A program made the translations under genes and the position numbers. The notes under the pieces were generated by a model, which saw nothing but the letters and a program-made list of their open reading frames with translations, had not been told where the DNA came from and did not search any database. Below, in pieces: positions 20,716 to 28,640 of a stretch of DNA of 60,815 nt. Source of the DNA: Actinomycetota bacterium (GTDB lineage Bacteria; Actinomycetota; Actinomycetes; Streptosporangiales; Streptosporangiaceae); assembly GCA_027313705.1 (NCBI GenBank), contig DAHVDE010000117.1, positions 1 through 60,815 on the forward strand, in the 5' to 3' direction. The stretch's first letter is position 1. Every line of letters begins with the position of its first letter.

Positions 20716-21628
20716 CTCGCTGCACCTCGTCGAGCAAGCGGTCAAACCCGTGACCGAGCAAGCCGGCCGCGGCTCCTTCAAAACGCTCCATCGCCCAGGA
20801 CCAGAAATCGAAATCGATCGGGCTGACCGCCGCCTGGATCGAGCCCCAGAGCGTCCACCCGTACTTGCCGGCCAGGCCGAGCAGCTTCGCGCGGGCGATC
20901 TTGTTGCGGAGCGGGCTGCCGTAGTACTCGCCGATCAAGGTGACCAGGGCGTCGTCGCTCAGGTGACATTCGGCCCAGATGTTGCCCAGCTCGAAGCAGG
21001 GGTCGTTGTTGCCCGAGTACTCGTAGTCGATCAGCCAGAGCTTGCTGCCGTCGTCGATGAAGTTGGCGGCAAGGAGGTCGTTGTTGCAAGGGACGGTGCC
21101 TTCCCTGCGCACCGCGAGCGCCTGCTCCATGGCCGAGAACCGCTCGCCAAGTTCGTCGTACCCGTCAGGGACCTTGATGCCGCGCGCCGTCACCACGTCC
21201 AGGTACCGGCGCTGAATCTGGAACATGTCGAAGTCGCCCTCGAACCGCTCGGCGCGGTGCAGTGCCTTGCAGGCCCGCGCCACCCGAGGCAGGTTGGCGG
21301 GCCGCGCCACGTCGGGGTTGCCGTAGGTGTGCCCCTCGATGTAACCGAGCACGAGCACGCCGGCGCGGGGCGCGTACTCGACCACGGGGGCGCCGACACC
21401 CGCGTTTGCCGCCCTGACCGAGTTCAGGTACTCGTGCTCCCTGTTGATGGCGAGCAGTTCGCTCCCGCCAGAGGCGACTCTGGCCACATAGGTACCGGCC
21501 GGCAGCTCGATCCTGAAGTTCTTGTTGGTCAGCCCGCCAGGGAGCTCGGTCACCTGCCTTGGTCGTCCCGCCAGGCTCGGAACCCGGTCAAGCAGCTCGG
21601 CCAGCGCGGCGTCGGCGTCAGGTTCCAT
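20708..21628 (-). CDS. Phosphotransferase, choline/ethanolamine kinase-like
   Basis: Protein-kinase-like small-molecule kinase, 306 aa from the ATG at 21628; a TTG at 21649 would add 7 residues, and neither start has a strong ribosome site. Seen: LPGGLTNKNFRIELPAGTYV, a catalytic loop PCNNDLLAANFIDD (Asp and Asn present, Asn where His is common), and the metal-binding LIDYEYSGNNDPCFELGN. These last features resemble choline kinase more than aminoglycoside kinases. It is first in the operon with the dehydrogenase and sdaA. A choline, ethanolamine or related amino-alcohol substrate is inferred, not shown. Confidence 0.8.
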   Translation of the reverse strand: MEPDADAALAELLDRVPSLAGRPRQVTELPGGLTNKNFRIELPAGTYVARVASGGSELLAINREHEYLNSVRAANAGVGAPVVEYAPRAGVLVLGYIEGHTYGNPDVARPANLPRVARACKALHRAERFEGDFDMFQIQRRYLDVVTARGIKVPDGYDELGERFSAMEQALAVRREGTVPCNNDLLAANFIDDGSKLWLIDYEYSGNNDPCFELGNIWAECHLSDDALVTLIGEYYGSPLRNKIARAKLLGLAGKYGWTLWGSIQAAVSPIDFDFWSWAMERFEGAAAGLLGHGFDRLLDEVQRDD

Positions 21629-21658
21629 TGCGAAAGAGTAGGCAGCCAACCGGCAAAA

Positions 21659-21731
21659 GGTCTAGATCTATCGTGAAGTTTTAAGACTCTGCTGTCCGGT
21701 TATACGGATTGACAGCCTTAGGGTCTGGACA
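21659..21731. promoter_or_regulatory. Two candidate GntR/HutC-type operator sites
   Basis: The divergent spacer between the kinase operon and the permease holds GGTCTAGATC (21659-21668; 9 of 10 matches to the palindrome GGTCTAGACC) and GGTCTGGACA (21722-21731; 8 of 10). GGTCTAGACC is the core bound by several HutC-subfamily GntR regulators. A regulator of that subfamily is encoded at 23452. TTGACA at 21709-21714 and a minus-strand TATAAC at 21704-21699 are possible promoter elements beside the second site. Confidence 0.45.
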
Positions 21732-21792
21732 GTTCCGCGCGATGAGCCTACGCTAACGCCTCAACCTGCGCCGTTCTCCGTGGAGGATCGCC

Positions 21793-23358
21793 ATGAGCGC
21801 AAGCACGGATTCCACCGCTGAAGATCGCGATAGCGCCGACCTTGCCCAGTTCGGGTACCGGCAAGAACTGAAGCGCTCACTCGGTGTCTTCAGTTCCTTC
21901 GCGGTCGCCTTCAGCTACATCTCACCGTCCACCGGCATCTTCACGCTGTTCGCGCTCGGCCTGGTCACGATCGGCGGCGTGTTCATCTGGAGCTGGCCGA
22001 TCGTCGCCGCCGGGCAGTTCATCATCGCGCTCAACTTCGCCGAGGTGAGCAGCCACTACCCGATAGCCGGTTCTGTCTTCCAGTGGACCAAGTACCTGGC
22101 CGGGCGAAGATACGCCTGGTTCTCCGGCTGGATCTACCTGTTCGCCGGCATCCTCACAGTCACGGCGGTGGTCGCGACCATTCCGCTGGCCCTGATCCCG
22201 GCGCTGAACGGCATCGGCTGGCACAGCCTGGGAGCCGGCAGCGCATCTGACTCGCTGCACGCCCAGCTCTGGGTGGCGCTGATCACGCTGGTGGTGATCA
22301 CGGTGCTGAACATCTACGGCGTCAGGCTCGTGGCCGTCATCAACAACACTGGCGTGCTGTTCGAGATCCTCGGCATGGTCGTGTTCGCACTGATCATGAT
22401 GGCGTTCCACAACCACCAGGGCTTCAAGGTGATCACGGAGAGCGCCGGGTTGCACGTCAACGCCGGCACCTTCCTCATCGCCATGTTCATGTCGCTGTTC
22501 GTGATTTACGGCTTCGACACCGCGTCGACCCTGGCCGAGGAGACCAGGACACCGCGCCGCAACGCGCCCAAGGCCGTGCTCTACTCGATCATCGGCGCGT
22601 TCATCATCGGCGCGTTCATCATCGGCGGAATCTTCCTGCTCGGCACGCTGATGGCGATCCCGAACCTGCACAAGGCCATTACGGGCAACGGCGGTCTCGG
22701 CTTCGGGCCCGCGCAGATCATCGAGGCGAACTTCTCCGCGCCGTTCGCCACGATCTACCTGCTCGTCGTCTCGGCCGCGATCTTCGTGTGCTGCCTGTCC
22801 ATCATGGCGGCCACGATCAGGCTGACCTTCGGCATGTCGCGCGACAACCAGCTGCCGTTCTCCGGGCTGCTGTCCAGGGTCGCGCCCAGCCTGCATACCC
22901 CGATCTGGGCCTGCATAGCGGTCGCGGTAGTCGCGGCCATCCCGCTTGTCGACGGCCAGTACGGTGGCGCGGGAATCATCGCGATCGCAGCGACCGCGAT
23001 GATCTACCTCAGCTACTTCCTCGGCAACATCGCGATCCTGCGGGCCAGGCTCAAGGGCTGGCCGAAGACCGACGCGCCGTTCAAGCTAGGCAAGTGGGGT
23101 CCGCTCGTCAACATCGTCGGCCTGCTGTACGGCGCTGCGATGCTGGTCAACTTCTTCTGGCCAAGACCGCAGAGCAACCCGACCCCGACGCAGAGCGGCG
23201 TGCTCCATCTCGGCTTCCTGAACAGCGTGCCGATCCTGTGGACCGTCTTCGGGGTGATCTTGGTGATCGGGATCATCTATTACGCGGTGGCGGGCAGGAA
23301 GAAGCAGTTCGCTGCAGTGCGCACGCCAGCCGGAGACGACGCGCCGCTCTCGGTCTGA
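21793..23358 (+). CDS. APC-family amino acid/amine permease
   Basis: Membrane transporter, 521 aa, about 12 hydrophobic helices. The ATG has GGAGGATCG upstream. Seen: the N-terminal GYRQELKRSLGVFSSFAVAFSYISP, the helix-1 substrate region SPSTGIF, and the FAEVSSHYPIAGSVFQW segment of the amino acid-polyamine-organocation superfamily. It is divergent from the kinase/dehydrogenase/sdaA operon and followed by a GntR regulator. It probably imports the compound the operon degrades (amino acid, choline-like amine or ethanolamine). Confidence 0.88.
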   Translation: MSASTDSTAEDRDSADLAQFGYRQELKRSLGVFSSFAVAFSYISPSTGIFTLFALGLVTIGGVFIWSWPIVAAGQFIIALNFAEVSSHYPIAGSVFQWTKYLAGRRYAWFSGWIYLFAGILTVTAVVATIPLALIPALNGIGWHSLGAGSASDSLHAQLWVALITLVVITVLNIYGVRLVAVINNTGVLFEILGMVVFALIMMAFHNHQGFKVITESAGLHVNAGTFLIAMFMSLFVIYGFDTASTLAEETRTPRRNAPKAVLYSIIGAFIIGAFIIGGIFLLGTLMAIPNLHKAITGNGGLGFGPAQIIEANFSAPFATIYLLVVSAAIFVCCLSIMAATIRLTFGMSRDNQLPFSGLLSRVAPSLHTPIWACIAVAVVAAIPLVDGQYGGAGIIAIAATAMIYLSYFLGNIAILRARLKGWPKTDAPFKLGKWGPLVNIVGLLYGAAMLVNFFWPRPQSNPTPTQSGVLHLGFLNSVPILWTVFGVILVIGIIYYAVAGRKKQFAAVRTPAGDDAPLSV

Positions 23359-23361
23359 CCG

Positions 23362-23402
23362 CCGCCTTGGGGCCGGTCCCGCCCGGACTGGCCCCAAGGC
23401 GG
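23362..23402 (+). terminator. Terminator after the permease gene
   Basis: CCGCCTTGGGGCC (23362-23374) and GGCCCCAAGGCGG (23390-23402) form a perfect 13-bp stem with a 15-nt loop, starting 3 bp after the permease stop. It implies that the GntR gene beginning 49 bp later has its own promoter or depends on read-through. Confidence 0.8.
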
Positions 23403-23451
23403 TAGCGTGACCGCGGTACCGGGAGCGGCGGCAGCGCAGGGGAGGCATCTC

Positions 23452-24351
23452 ATGACATCAGATCCAGCGATAGCTGCCCCCGCTAAGCCCGCTCCCCGGC
23501 TGAAAGCCGGACAGGGCACGGCGCACGTTGACCACGCCGAGCCGCTCGCCGTCAGGACCTCGCTCTGGCCGCCCCGGCTGCCAGGGCGCCGGCCACCCAA
23601 GATCATCCGTGGCCCCGGCCGTACGGTGCACGGGCAGATCGAGGACTGGCTGGCCGACGCGATCGCCTCTGGCCAGCTCAGGCCGGGTGACCGGCTGCCG
23701 ACCGAGCAGGATCTGGCCGCCTGGCTCGGGGTGAGCCGGATGACCCTGCGGCAGGCGCTGGCCGAACTGGCTAAGCGAGGCCTGGTAACCAGAGCGGTCG
23801 GCCGGGCCGGCGGTACCTTCGTCGCCGAGCCCAAGCTCGTGCAAGACCTCACCGTGCTGGCCGGGTTTTCCGAGCAACTGCGCGGGCACGGACTCGTGGC
23901 CGGAGCCAGGGTGCTTGCCGCGTCCGAGATTCCGGCCAGTCAGGTCGCCTCGGCCGCGCTCGAGATCGAGGCCGGCGAGGCCGTCTACGAGGTGCGCAGG
24001 CTTCGGCTGGCCGGCAGCGAGCCGATCCTGATCGAGCACTCGCTTTTCCCCGCCAGGCACTGTCCTGGGCTGCTCGAGTCGCGGCTGGACGGATCGCTGT
24101 ATGAGTTGCTGGAGCAGAAGTACGGCAGGCGGCCGCACCGGGCCAGGGAAAGCCTGGAGCCGGTGACCGCCGGGGTGCGCGAGGCCGAGGCACTGGGCGT
24201 CGCGGAAGGCGCTCCGCTGATGCTGGTCGAGCGGACCGCGTACACCAAGTCGGGCACGCCGCTGGAGTACGCACGTGACCTGTTCCGCGGCGACCGCACC
24301 CGCCTCGTCATCTGGAGCTCGTCTGCGGGCTGTCGACCTGGTCAAGTATGA
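23452..24351 (+). CDS. GntR-family (HutC subfamily) transcriptional regulator
   Basis: 299 aa from the ATG at 23452, which has GGGGAGGC upstream; an earlier frame start at 23407 has none and would overlap the terminator loop. An N-terminal Pro/Ala-rich stretch is followed by the winged helix-turn-helix (GDRLPTEQDLAAWLGVSR, MTLRQALAELAKRGLV, around residues 80-120). A C-terminal UTRA effector domain follows (AVYEVRRLRLAGSEPILIEH, GTPLEYARDLFRGDRTRLVI). Its place suggests it controls the permease and the divergent catabolic operon through the GGTCTAGACC-like sites. The effector is unknown. Confidence 0.88.
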   Translation: MTSDPAIAAPAKPAPRLKAGQGTAHVDHAEPLAVRTSLWPPRLPGRRPPKIIRGPGRTVHGQIEDWLADAIASGQLRPGDRLPTEQDLAAWLGVSRMTLRQALAELAKRGLVTRAVGRAGGTFVAEPKLVQDLTVLAGFSEQLRGHGLVAGARVLAASEIPASQVASAALEIEAGEAVYEVRRLRLAGSEPILIEHSLFPARHCPGLLESRLDGSLYELLEQKYGRRPHRARESLEPVTAGVREAEALGVAEGAPLMLVERTAYTKSGTPLEYARDLFRGDRTRLVIWSSSAGCRPGQV

Positions 24352-24467
24352 TCTGCGCCATCGCCAGCTCCGCTGCTTGCCTGTGCCCTAACTGCTCCCG
24401 AAGTGTCGCATCCCAGTCTGCGTGCGTCACACCCGGGTTGCCACGTGCAGCCTGGATCGAACCTCGC

Positions 24468-25577
24468 TCAGTCGCCTAGGTCCACGATGGCCGCCACCGG
24501 ACCGCCGCCGTCCGGGCCCTGATGGGCGGCTGACACGGACACGAACACGGCAGGATCACCGGTCACCGCCGCCGCCACCCCGCCGACGCAGGCCTTGATC
24601 TGCCGGTGCCAGTGCACGTCCGAGTCGTCGAGCATGGCATTTCTGCGACCGCGGACGTGGCCATCCTGACTGGCTTCGCACTTGAGGAACACGTTGACCA
24701 GCCGGCCATCCAGATCCGACGGATGCGGCCGCTCGGGCAAGTCCAGCCCGGCGTCCTTGATCGCCGCCCAGATCCCGTCCGAGTCGAGTGCGTCCCGCAT
24801 CACCGAGTGCCCGATGCGGTACCTGCCGCCGATGCCGCGCGCGTTGCCCGCCACGATCACTTGCGCCCGGTCAAGCTCGACTCCCGACGAGCACGACGCC
24901 ACCGACGAGTAAAGGGACCTGTCGTGCAGCACGTCGGCGTCCGATGGCATCAAGATCTCGCCGAGTGCGACCGCGACGCCAAGCGCCGTGCAGCCGTTGG
25001 ACAGGTCCATCGACTCGTGCGTGTTCTGGGTCCATACGGTCCGCCCCCGGCTCATGGCGTCGGAGATGGCGCGGATAGTCAGCAGCGGTGTCTTCGTCTG
25101 CACGTAATGCACGTCGCCAGGGTCGGTGATCCCGGCCTTGGCCATGGCCACCCGCACCGCGTCCGCGACCTTCGTGATCATCGCGGTCCTGCCGATGTCC
25201 TCTGGCAGCAGCCGCTCGCTCATCGCGAATCCGACCGTCAGCCTTGGCTCGTCGCTGGCGGGCGCCCGGCCGGCCGGAACCGTGGCAAATACCGTCGCGT
25301 GCGGGCTTATCACGCCATCGGTGCCGCCCGACCACACGATCGGGATCTGCCTGACCTCATCGGCGTCCCTGCCTCCCTTGGCCGCGAGCACTTCGCGGAA
25401 CGCACGGTCGGCGAGAATCCTGGTGTAGTCGTTGACCCCGCCGTTGCCTTCCGTCTTGCCGATCACGGCTACGACCCGGTCGGCGTCGATCACGCCGTCG
25501 TCGATCAGCCTGGCCAGTTCGCTGGCGTCCGACACGTTGCGCAGCGGTATCTTGCGCACCTCAATCGGTTCTGGCAC
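24468..25577 (-). CDS. Ring-opening amidohydrolase (barbiturase / cyanuric acid hydrolase family)
   Basis: Hydrolyses a cyclic ureide or imide such as barbiturate or cyanuric acid, 369 aa. The three-fold repeated architecture is visible, each repeat with a Lys and Ser: K41 ([13 protein letters not shown]) with S83 ([16 protein letters not shown]), K162 ([10 protein letters not shown]) with S230/S231 ([17 protein letters not shown]), and K299 ([16 protein letters not shown]) with the Ser of [14 protein letters not shown]. That is the complete active-site set of this small family. It is the last gene of an operon with hydantoinase and CoA-transferase genes and lies near a molybdenum hydroxylase, favouring a barbiturate-like substrate. 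The sequence alone does not separate barbiturase from cyanuric acid hydrolase. Confidence 0.9.
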   Translation of the reverse strand: MPEPIEVRKIPLRNVSDASELARLIDDGVIDADRVVAVIGKTEGNGGVNDYTRILADRAFREVLAAKGGRDADEVRQIPIVWSGGTDGVISPHATVFATVPAGRAPASDEPRLTVGFAMSERLLPEDIGRTAMITKVADAVRVAMAKAGITDPGDVHYVQTKTPLLTIRAISDAMSRGRTVWTQNTHESMDLSNGCTALGVAVALGEILMPSDADVLHDRSLYSSVASCSSGVELDRAQVIVAGNARGIGGRYRIGHSVMRDALDSDGIWAAIKDAGLDLPERPHPSDLDGRLVNVFLKCEASQDGHVRGRRNAMLDDSDVHWHRQIKACVGGVAAAVTGDPAVFVSVSAAHQGPDGGGPVAAIVDLGD

Positions 25578-25581
25578 GGTG

Positions 25582-26760
25582 TCACTCCTTCACAGGTTCG
25601 GCGAGCCAGGCACGGATCGCGTCGCCGTGCTGGTCGAGCGTGGGAGGCGGCAGATGCCAGGTTCGTCCGCCCGCGTCGAACCGCACCGGCGGCCCTGGCA
25701 GCGTCACCGGGCCGAGCGCGGCGTGGTCCACCTCGACTAGCAGCCCCTGCGACCTGGTCTGCTCCCAGGTGTAGACCTCCGCAAGGTCTCGCACCTTGCC
25801 GGCCGGGATTCCGAGCCTGCCGAGCGTGGCCAGCAGGTCAGCGGCAGGCAAGCCGCCGAAGACGGCATTCACGGCGGCATTAACCTCGTCGTGGTCAGCC
25901 ACCCGCTGCCTGTTCGTCGCCCAATCGGCCCTGTCAAGGCCGAAGACGGGCGCGAAACGCTGCCACAGCGCGTCGTTGGCCACGCCGATCTGCACGAAGC
26001 CGTCCGCCGAACGGTAAAGCCCGTACGGACAGATCGACGGGTGATAGTTCCCTGTCGTTCTCGGCACCTCGCCGGCGACCGTGTACCTGGGCCCGTAAAA
26101 CGCGTGCGCACCCACCACGGCGGCGAGCAGGCTGGTCCGCACCACCTGCCCGCGCCCGGTCCTGCCCCGCTCGACCAGCGCCGCGACCACGCCGAAGGCT
26201 CCGTACATTCCGGCCAGCACGTCACCTACCGGCAGCCCGCACCGGGTCGGCTCGTCTGGCGACGGACCGGTGACTGACATCAGGCCGGCCTCACCCTGGG
26301 CTATCTGGTCGTAACCTGGCCGGTCGCCCTCGGGTCCGTCGTGGCCGAACCCGGTGATCGACAAGATGATCAGCCCGGGATTGAGGTCGTGCAGGCGCTC
26401 CATGCCGAAGCCGAGCCGGTCGAGCACCCCCGGCCTGAAGTTCTCGACCAGCACGTCGGCGCGCGCCGCCAGCCTGGCGAGCAGTTCCTTTCCTTCGTCG
26501 GTCTTGAGGTCGACCGCGATGGACTCCTTGTTCCTGTTGCAGCCGAGGAAGTAGGTTGCGTGCTCCCGCCCGTCGCTTCCTGGCAGGAACGGCGGTCCCC
26601 AGCCGCGGCTCTCGTCACCGCCTGGCGGCTCGACCTTGATCACTCGCGCGCCCATGTCGCCGAGCATCATCCCGGCGTGCGGCCCGGCCAGCGCTCGCGA
26701 CAAGTCGACGACAAGCACCCCGGCAAGCGGGCCGGAGTTAGCGGCAGCCAAGGTACTCAC
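25582..26760 (-). CDS. CaiB/BaiF-type (class III) CoA-transferase
   Basis: Transfers CoA between carboxylic acids, 392 aa. Seen: [77 protein letters not shown], and [17 protein letters not shown], whose Asp is the catalytic residue of the family. It overlaps hydantoinase B by 4 bp and precedes the ring-opening hydrolase by 4 bp. In a pathway that ends in a dicarboxylate such as malonate it could activate the product to a CoA thioester; this is inference. Confidence 0.9.
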   Translation of the reverse strand: MSTLAAANSGPLAGVLVVDLSRALAGPHAGMMLGDMGARVIKVEPPGGDESRGWGPPFLPGSDGREHATYFLGCNRNKESIAVDLKTDEGKELLARLAARADVLVENFRPGVLDRLGFGMERLHDLNPGLIILSITGFGHDGPEGDRPGYDQIAQGEAGLMSVTGPSPDEPTRCGLPVGDVLAGMYGAFGVVAALVERGRTGRGQVVRTSLLAAVVGAHAFYGPRYTVAGEVPRTTGNYHPSICPYGLYRSADGFVQIGVANDALWQRFAPVFGLDRADWATNRQRVADHDEVNAAVNAVFGGLPAADLLATLGRLGIPAGKVRDLAEVYTWEQTRSQGLLVEVDHAALGPVTLPGPPVRFDAGGRTWHLPPPTLDQHGDAIRAWLAEPVKE

Positions 26761-28640
26761 AGCCAGTCCACTGCCGCGGCCGCTACGCCAGCGAGCTGAC
26801 AGTAACCTGGCCCGCGATCGAAGAACGGCTCACGCGCAGGGCGCTGCGCCCGCATTTGATTCCGCAAGTGATCAGTTCCCTGAATGTCGGCGGCTGGCCG
26901 GTCACCTGACCAGGTGATCAGGACCCCGTAGTCGCGGGCCGCCCCGGCAACGGAGACCTTGCCGTGCGCGACGTCACGCACGACCGAGTCCGCCGGGCGG
27001 TCGAGCGGATCCCCCCAGCCGCCTCCGCCCGTGGTTCGGATCCTGATCAGTGTGCCCGCGGGCACGAACTCGGCGTCGGCGAGCGGTTCGGCGCTTCTTT
27101 GCTGCCCGGAATTTCGATCTTCGATCACTACCTCGAACGGACGGCCGGCTTTGCCGCCCTTGACCCCCCAGCAGGCGAGGATCGAACGGTCGGCGATCGA
27201 CATGAAGTATCCGTCTGTGAGCATGCGGATCACTTTCTCGTAGCCGAGGCCGCCGCGGAACCGGCCGGGCCCGCCCGAGTCGACCGCGAGGCCAAGCCGC
27301 TCGACCACGAAGGGGAACCTGGCCTCGGAGAACTCAGCAGGCAGGTTGCGGGAATCTGGCACCACGTGGATCGTGTCCTCGCCGTCGGCGTAATAGCGGC
27401 CGCCTGAGCCGCCGCCGAGCACCTCGCGCATCAGGTAAGGCTCGCCTGCGGCGTCAGTGCCGTACACGCCCGTGTACCTGATCGTCTCCTGGTCGGCGGG
27501 CATCATGCCGTCGGTGGCCTTGGCCAGCACCCCGGCGAGCACGCCGAGCAGGCGCAAGATCACGAAGGTGCGGGCGTTGGTCGGCGCGGGGAAGACCGGC
27601 GTCAGCAGGGTGCCAGGCGGCGGGAAGCGGAGCTCGAGCAGTTCCACGACTCCTTCGTTGACGTCGAGTTCGGCCATCCGGTCAGGAGTGGCGGCCAGGT
27701 TGCGCAGGACCGGGGCCAGCCACTTGGCCAGGAAATTGCCGTCCGCGTAGTCCGCGCAGTGGTTGATCGGCCCCTTGGCCTGCGGTCCGGTGCCGGTGAA
27801 ATCCAAGATCAGCCGCGGCCCGCCGGGCTCGCTGTCAGCGGTCCTGGTGAGGGTGATGCGCTGGGTGTGCAGCCTGGGCGGGTCGACGCCGTCGTGCTCG
27901 GCGTAGTCCTCCCAGGTCCAGGTGCCCTCGCCGATCCTGGCGATGATCTCGCGGCGGAATGCGGCGGTCGTGGCGGCGATGATGGCATCGAAGCAGCCTT
28001 CTACGGCTGGCCTGCCGTAGCGGCTGAAAAGGTCGGCCAGGCGCCTGGCGCCCATCAGGCAGGCGGCGCATTCTGAGTCCAGGTCGGCGGCGAGCGATTC
28101 AGGCATCCTGGAGTTGCGGGTCATGATCGTCAGCACGGCTTCGTTAGGCCCGCTGGCGTCGCGCAGCTTGATCGGCGGCACCATCAGGCCTTCTTCGAAG
28201 ACGCTGGTGGCGTGGCTGGGCATCGAGCCTGGCACGGCGCCGCCGATGTCGTCGTGGTGGCCGAACGCCTGAACGAACGCGACGACGTCGCCTTCGTGAA
28301 AGACCGGGACGGTGACGCACAGGTCAGGGAGGTGGCCGATGCCCCCTTCAGACAAGTAGACATCGTTGTGGAAGTACACATCGCCAGGCCGCATGCCCTC
28401 GATCGGGAAGTCGCGAACGACCGGGTGAACGAGCGCGCTGTAAGAACGGCCGGTGAGCTTGCGCAGCAGGCGGTCGTGAATGCCGACCCTGAAATCGTGA
28501 GCGTCGCGCACCATGGGCGACCTGGCGGTCCTGCCGATGGCGGTCTCGACTTCCTTCTCGATCGATGCGAGGCTGCCCGCGATTATCTCGGTCAGTACCG
28601 GATCGCTGGCCTGCCCGCCGGTCAGGGTCTGCTTGGTCAT
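26757..28640 (-). CDS. Hydantoinase B / oxoprolinase-type subunit
   Basis: Partner subunit of an ATP-dependent cyclic amidohydrolase (N-methylhydantoinase, 5-oxoprolinase) or of related acetone/acetophenone carboxylases, 627 aa. Seen: VYFHNDVYLSEGGIGHLPDL, AFGHHDDIGGAVPGSMP, FDFTGTGPQAKGPINHC-type LDFTGTGPQAKGPINHC, GGSGGRYYADGEDTIHV, and the C-terminal TTGGGGWGDPLDRP. It overlaps hydantoinase A and the CoA-transferase by 4 bp each, so the complex is made in fixed ratio. The substrate is unknown; the neighbours favour a hydantoin or pyrimidine-derived ring. Confidence 0.9.
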   Translation of the reverse strand: MTKQTLTGGQASDPVLTEIIAGSLASIEKEVETAIGRTARSPMVRDAHDFRVGIHDRLLRKLTGRSYSALVHPVVRDFPIEGMRPGDVYFHNDVYLSEGGIGHLPDLCVTVPVFHEGDVVAFVQAFGHHDDIGGAVPGSMPSHATSVFEEGLMVPPIKLRDASGPNEAVLTIMTRNSRMPESLAADLDSECAACLMGARRLADLFSRYGRPAVEGCFDAIIAATTAAFRREIIARIGEGTWTWEDYAEHDGVDPPRLHTQRITLTRTADSEPGGPRLILDFTGTGPQAKGPINHCADYADGNFLAKWLAPVLRNLAATPDRMAELDVNEGVVELLELRFPPPGTLLTPVFPAPTNARTFVILRLLGVLAGVLAKATDGMMPADQETIRYTGVYGTDAAGEPYLMREVLGGGSGGRYYADGEDTIHVVPDSRNLPAEFSEARFPFVVERLGLAVDSGGPGRFRGGLGYEKVIRMLTDGYFMSIADRSILACWGVKGGKAGRPFEVVIEDRNSGQQRSAEPLADAEFVPAGTLIRIRTTGGGGWGDPLDRPADSVVRDVAHGKVSVAGAARDYGVLITWSGDRPAADIQGTDHLRNQMRAQRPAREPFFDRGPGYCQLAGVAAAAVDWL

